DNA of 16,424 nt, from NCBI GenBank assembly GCA_029940175.1, contig JAOZRM010000051.1, positions 1-16,424 of the forward strand. The letters run 5' to 3'. This document shows positions 13,923-16,424 of the stretch, piece after piece. The first letter of the stretch is position 1. The number at the start of each line of letters is the position of its first letter. The notes below the pieces were generated by a model. The model was not told the DNA's origin and made no database searches. It worked only from the letters and a program-made list of their open reading frames with translations. This DNA is from Candidatus Sabulitectum sp. (GTDB lineage: Bacteria; Fermentibacterota; Fermentibacteria; Fermentibacterales; JCC-6). The translations under genes and the position numbers were made by a program.

Positions 13923-14549
13923 CTAAAATGTGGCCTTGAGTGAACCCCATGTGGTGTTATCAAGAGCACTTGGAATCAGGTCAGCAAGGCAGGAGATGAA
14001 GTAGTCACCGAAGGCACCTGGGTCGCCCCATGGGCTCCACACGATGAAATCATCACTGTAGTAACTGTGGGTAGTTGCAGAGATCATGTCGTCACCGAGG
14101 ATTGAAGGCCATCCTCCGCCACTCATCTCAACGTTGCAAAGTACCCAGAAGTTACCCTCAGCTTCGATTGCTGGTGAGTAAACAACGCCTACAGGTGCGT
14201 AATCGAGAGCTGTGATCATTGTCTGATCAAGCTGGGTCATGGGACCCATTACGTCACCGTTCCAGATTTCAACGTATACATCGGAAGTATCCCATACGTG
14301 ATCTACTTCATCGTGGTAGAACCAGAATTTTGATTCCTGTACATCGGCGGCAGCCATTCCAGGAACAAAGTCCTCGACGTTGAACCATACACCTCTGTAC
14401 ATACCACCCCATGTATAAAACGCAGGACTACCATCATCGTACACGAGCCAATCAGCATCTGTTCTCTGGATAGGATCAAGGTCTACAGCGACCTGTCCTG
14501 CGAAAACTACCAGTGAAAGTACAGCAAGAATTGCTATTGCATTCTTCAT
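13923..14549 (-). CDS. Exported protein of unknown function (first of two tandem paralogues)
   Basis: The family is not recognised. The 208-residue product carries a Sec-type signal peptide (MKNAIAILAVLSLVVFAG) and an acidic, aromatic-rich mature part with YRGVWFNVEDF, ESKFWFYHD, DTSDVYVEIWNGD, ALDYAPVGVVY, THSYYSDDF and the C-terminal TTWGSLKATF. It has no lipobox or further membrane helix, so secretion or outer-membrane association is likely. The ATG at 14549 has a strong AAAGGAG ribosome binding site, and a TTGACA-containing promoter candidate lies about 60-90 nt upstream. The intrinsic terminator directly downstream suggests it is a strongly expressed mono-gene unit. It is the better expressed of the two paralogues by these signals; that is inference. 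Its role is unknown. Confidence 0.87.
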   Translation of the reverse strand: MKNAIAILAVLSLVVFAGQVAVDLDPIQRTDADWLVYDDGSPAFYTWGGMYRGVWFNVEDFVPGMAAADVQESKFWFYHDEVDHVWDTSDVYVEIWNGDVMGPMTQLDQTMITALDYAPVGVVYSPAIEAEGNFWVLCNVEMSGGGWPSILGDDMISATTHSYYSDDFIVWSPWGDPGAFGDYFISCLADLIPSALDNTTWGSLKATF

Positions 14550-14611
14550 GACTCTCCTTTCTTCTTTTGTTTGAGTAGCACGAACCCCTTTGTTTTCTGC
14601 ATCACGGCCAA

Positions 14612-14640
14612 AACATTCTGCTTATTTCCAACCATGTCAA
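14612..14640 (-). promoter_or_regulatory. Sigma-70 type promoter candidate for the exported protein gene
   Basis: On the minus strand a perfect TTGACA (14640-14635) is followed after 17 nt by AATGTT (14617-14612), a weak -10 match of three in six. It lies in the 112-nt gap after the uvrB stop. Transcription would start near 14605, giving a leader of about 55 nt that ends in AAAGGAG before the ATG at 14549. Confidence 0.45.
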
Positions 14641-14661
14641 GCCCCTGAAAGATGGCTAAAA

Positions 14662-16424
14662 TCACTGCTTGAGCAGCTTCTTCATGATGTCGCGATATCT
14701 TGCTGCTTCTTCGAATTCCAGTTGATCAGCAGCCTTGATCATTAATTTCTCAACCTCGGCAATTCTGTCCACTGTATAGGTTTCCGCCTTCTCTGCTGCC
14801 AGCAGAGATTTCTTTTTTCCCATTATATCCGCGATCCCTGTGGATCTGATTATCTCGTCTCTACTCTTAACAATAGTGGTAGGAGTGATCCCGTGGGTTT
14901 TGTTGTATTCCAGCTGGATACTCCGCCGGCGGGCTGTTTCATCAAGGGCGAATTTCATGGAATCTGTAATTCTATCGGCGTAAAAAATAACTCTGCCCAC
15001 GTTGTTTCTGGCGGCCCTGCCTGCGGTCTGGACCAGACTGGTTCTTGAACGGAGAAAACCCTCCTTATCTGCGTCCATCACAGCTACAAGGGTTACTTCA
15101 GGAAGATCAAGCCCTTCTCTAAGAAGATTCACCCCGACAAGTACATCAAATTCAGCCAGTCTCAGCTCTCGCAAAATGGATACACGCTCCAGTGCATCTA
15201 TCTCACTGTGAATGTATTTTGTTTTGAAATCCAGCCGTCTCAGGTAATCTGTGAGCTCTTCAGCCATCTTCTTGGTCAGTGTAGTAATGAGAACCCTTCC
15301 GGATCTCTCCGTGGCTGTTCTCACCTGTTCCACAAGATCATCCACCTGCCCCTGTGCAGGCCTCACATCAATCACCGGATCTATCAGTCCTGTTGGTCTC
15401 ACGATCTGCTCAACTATCTTTTCAGATACATCCAGCTCGTAGTTGGCAGGTGTGGCAGACATACAGACTTTCATACCGGTTATATCTGTAAATTCTTCGA
15501 GGAAGAGAGGTCTATTATCCAGGGCAGAGGGCAGCCTGAAACCATAGTTGACCAGTGTCTGCTTTCTGGATCTGTCTCCCTTGAACATGCCTCTGATCTG
15601 AGGCAGAGTTCTGTGGCTCTCGTCAACAAAAACCAGGTAATCATCCGGGAAGTAGTCCAGCAGGCATGAAGGTCGTTCCCCTTCTTTTCTGTCACCGATC
15701 AATCTGCTGTAGTTCTCAATGCCGGAACAGTACCCGGTCTCACCCATCATTTCAAGATCAAAATTTGTTCGGGATTCCAGACGATGGGCTTCCAGCATTT
15801 TACCTGCAGCCCGCAGTTCAAGAAGCCTCTCATCAAGCTCTTTACGAATCCTGCCCATGGCAAGATTCAGCTTCCTTTCCCCTGTGACAAAATGTCTTGC
15901 AGGAAAGATAGTCGTCTTCTCCAGAGTGTTCATTACATGACCGGTCAGATGATCCATCTGCTTGACGCTGTCCACTGTGTCACCAAAAAATTCTATTCGG
16001 ATTCCCGTACTGGCGTATGATGGAACCAGATCGACTATGTCTCCCCTTACGCGGAAATATCCCCTGGTAAGGGCAACATCGTTCCGCCGGTATTGCATAC
16101 CCACAAGCTTGGCCAGCAGAAGATCTCTGGAAAGGCTCACACCGGTGCTGATTTGAAAACCGGTATCCATGAAATCTTTTGGAGAGCCCAGGCCATACAG
16201 ACAACTGACAGATGCCACAACAATAACATCGTCTCTGCTCAACAGGCTTGCTGTTGTTCTGAGCCGCAGCCTGTCCAACTCTTCATTGAGACTTGCATCC
16301 TTTTCAATGAACATATCTCTGGCCGGTAAATAGGCTTCAGGCTGGTAGTAGTCGTAGTAGCTCACGAAGTATTCAACTGCATTCTCTGGAAAGAATCCAG
16401 AAAGTTCCCCGAAAAGCTGCGCGG
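14662..16424 (-). CDS. uvrB: UvrB, excinuclease ABC subunit B (5' end missing)
   Basis: UvrB is the damage-verifying helicase-like subunit of nucleotide excision repair; it is loaded by UvrA and recruits UvrC. The window shows 586 residues, starting inside the sequence at AQLFGELSGFFPENAVEYF; about 70-75 N-terminal residues, including the Walker A loop, lie off the right edge (family about 660-680). Visible: the beta-hairpin YYDYYQPEAY, ASVSCLYGLG, the DESH box in VFVDESHRTLPQIRGM, SATPANYEL, the C-terminal helicase motifs LREGLDLPEVTLVAVMDADK and QTAGRAARN, and at the end a UVR motif (IAEVEKLMIKAADQLEFEEA) that contacts UvrC. The GTG at 16365 is internal (V in YFVSYYDYY) and not a start. It is followed by a 112-nt gap and the exported-protein gene. 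Confidence 0.97.
   Translation of the reverse strand, partial: AQLFGELSGFFPENAVEYFVSYYDYYQPEAYLPARDMFIEKDASLNEELDRLRLRTTASLLSRDDVIVVASVSCLYGLGSPKDFMDTGFQISTGVSLSRDLLLAKLVGMQYRRNDVALTRGYFRVRGDIVDLVPSYASTGIRIEFFGDTVDSVKQMDHLTGHVMNTLEKTTIFPARHFVTGERKLNLAMGRIRKELDERLLELRAAGKMLEAHRLESRTNFDLEMMGETGYCSGIENYSRLIGDRKEGERPSCLLDYFPDDYLVFVDESHRTLPQIRGMFKGDRSRKQTLVNYGFRLPSALDNRPLFLEEFTDITGMKVCMSATPANYELDVSEKIVEQIVRPTGLIDPVIDVRPAQGQVDDLVEQVRTATERSGRVLITTLTKKMAEELTDYLRRLDFKTKYIHSEIDALERVSILRELRLAEFDVLVGVNLLREGLDLPEVTLVAVMDADKEGFLRSRTSLVQTAGRAARNNVGRVIFYADRITDSMKFALDETARRRSIQLEYNKTHGITPTTIVKSRDEIIRSTGIADIMGKKKSLLAAEKAETYTVDRIAEVEKLMIKAADQLEFEEAARYRDIMKKLLKQ

Noticed and set aside
14633..14661. Possible terminator after uvrB (AGCC...GGCT)
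   Set aside because: The stem is only 4 bp with a long loop and no U-tract, and the region overlaps the promoter candidate.
1..16424. CRISPR arrays, tRNA genes, insertion sequences, phage or defence genes
   Set aside because: No direct repeats with spacers, cloverleaf sequences, transposase motifs or defence domains were seen; nearly all of the window is housekeeping coding sequence.

Overview
The window is a co-directional bacterial block with every gene on the minus strand. Transcription runs from the right edge (16424) to the left edge (1). Gene density is very high: neighbours overlap by 1 to 11 nt or sit within tens of nt, and no gap exceeds about 115 nt. No tRNA, rRNA, CRISPR array, insertion sequence or phage gene was seen. 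The proteins look Gram-negative-like (lipoprotein, exported proteins, MEP-pathway IspH, RNase G type), but no family fixes the phylum. An uncultured bacterium outside the well-known model groups is my inference only.

Layout in transcription order. (1) uvrB, cut by the right edge, encodes the nucleotide excision repair helicase subunit. (2) Two tandem paralogous exported proteins of unknown function (14549-13923 and 13831-13202) follow, separated by a near-perfect UUCG-loop intrinsic terminator; the first has a plausible sigma-70 promoter and a strong ribosome binding site. (3) Next is a single-frame fusion of IspH (last step of the MEP isoprenoid pathway) to a UbiA-like membrane prenyltransferase domain. 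(4) A small SH3b-domain lipoprotein follows. (5) A purine block comes next: purB, a membrane-anchored GAF plus degenerate GGDEF protein, purL, purQ, and a double-length PurS made of two PurS-like repeats. (6) A B12-binding-type radical SAM protein with a C-terminal DUF2344-like domain follows; it appears to start at CTG, because there is no ATG, GTG or TTG in frame upstream of residue 79 although the conserved N-terminal domain is encoded. (7) Then come rng (RNase G), rplU (ribosomal protein L21) with its own promoter over the rng stop codon, and folD, cut by the left edge.

How it fits together: PurL, PurQ and PurS form the three-part FGAM synthase (step 4 of de novo purine synthesis). PurB acts twice later in the pathway. 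FolD makes the 10-formyl-THF precursor that purine synthesis consumes. The radical SAM/rng/rplU neighbourhood is one I recall from several bacterial groups, but here rplU is followed by folD and not by rpmA.

The most notable points are the tandem PurS, the IspH-UbiA fusion with a degenerate first Asp motif, the apparent CTG start, the pseudo-diguanylate-cyclase inside a purine operon, and the duplicated exported proteins with an identical C-terminal decapeptide and a terminator between them.
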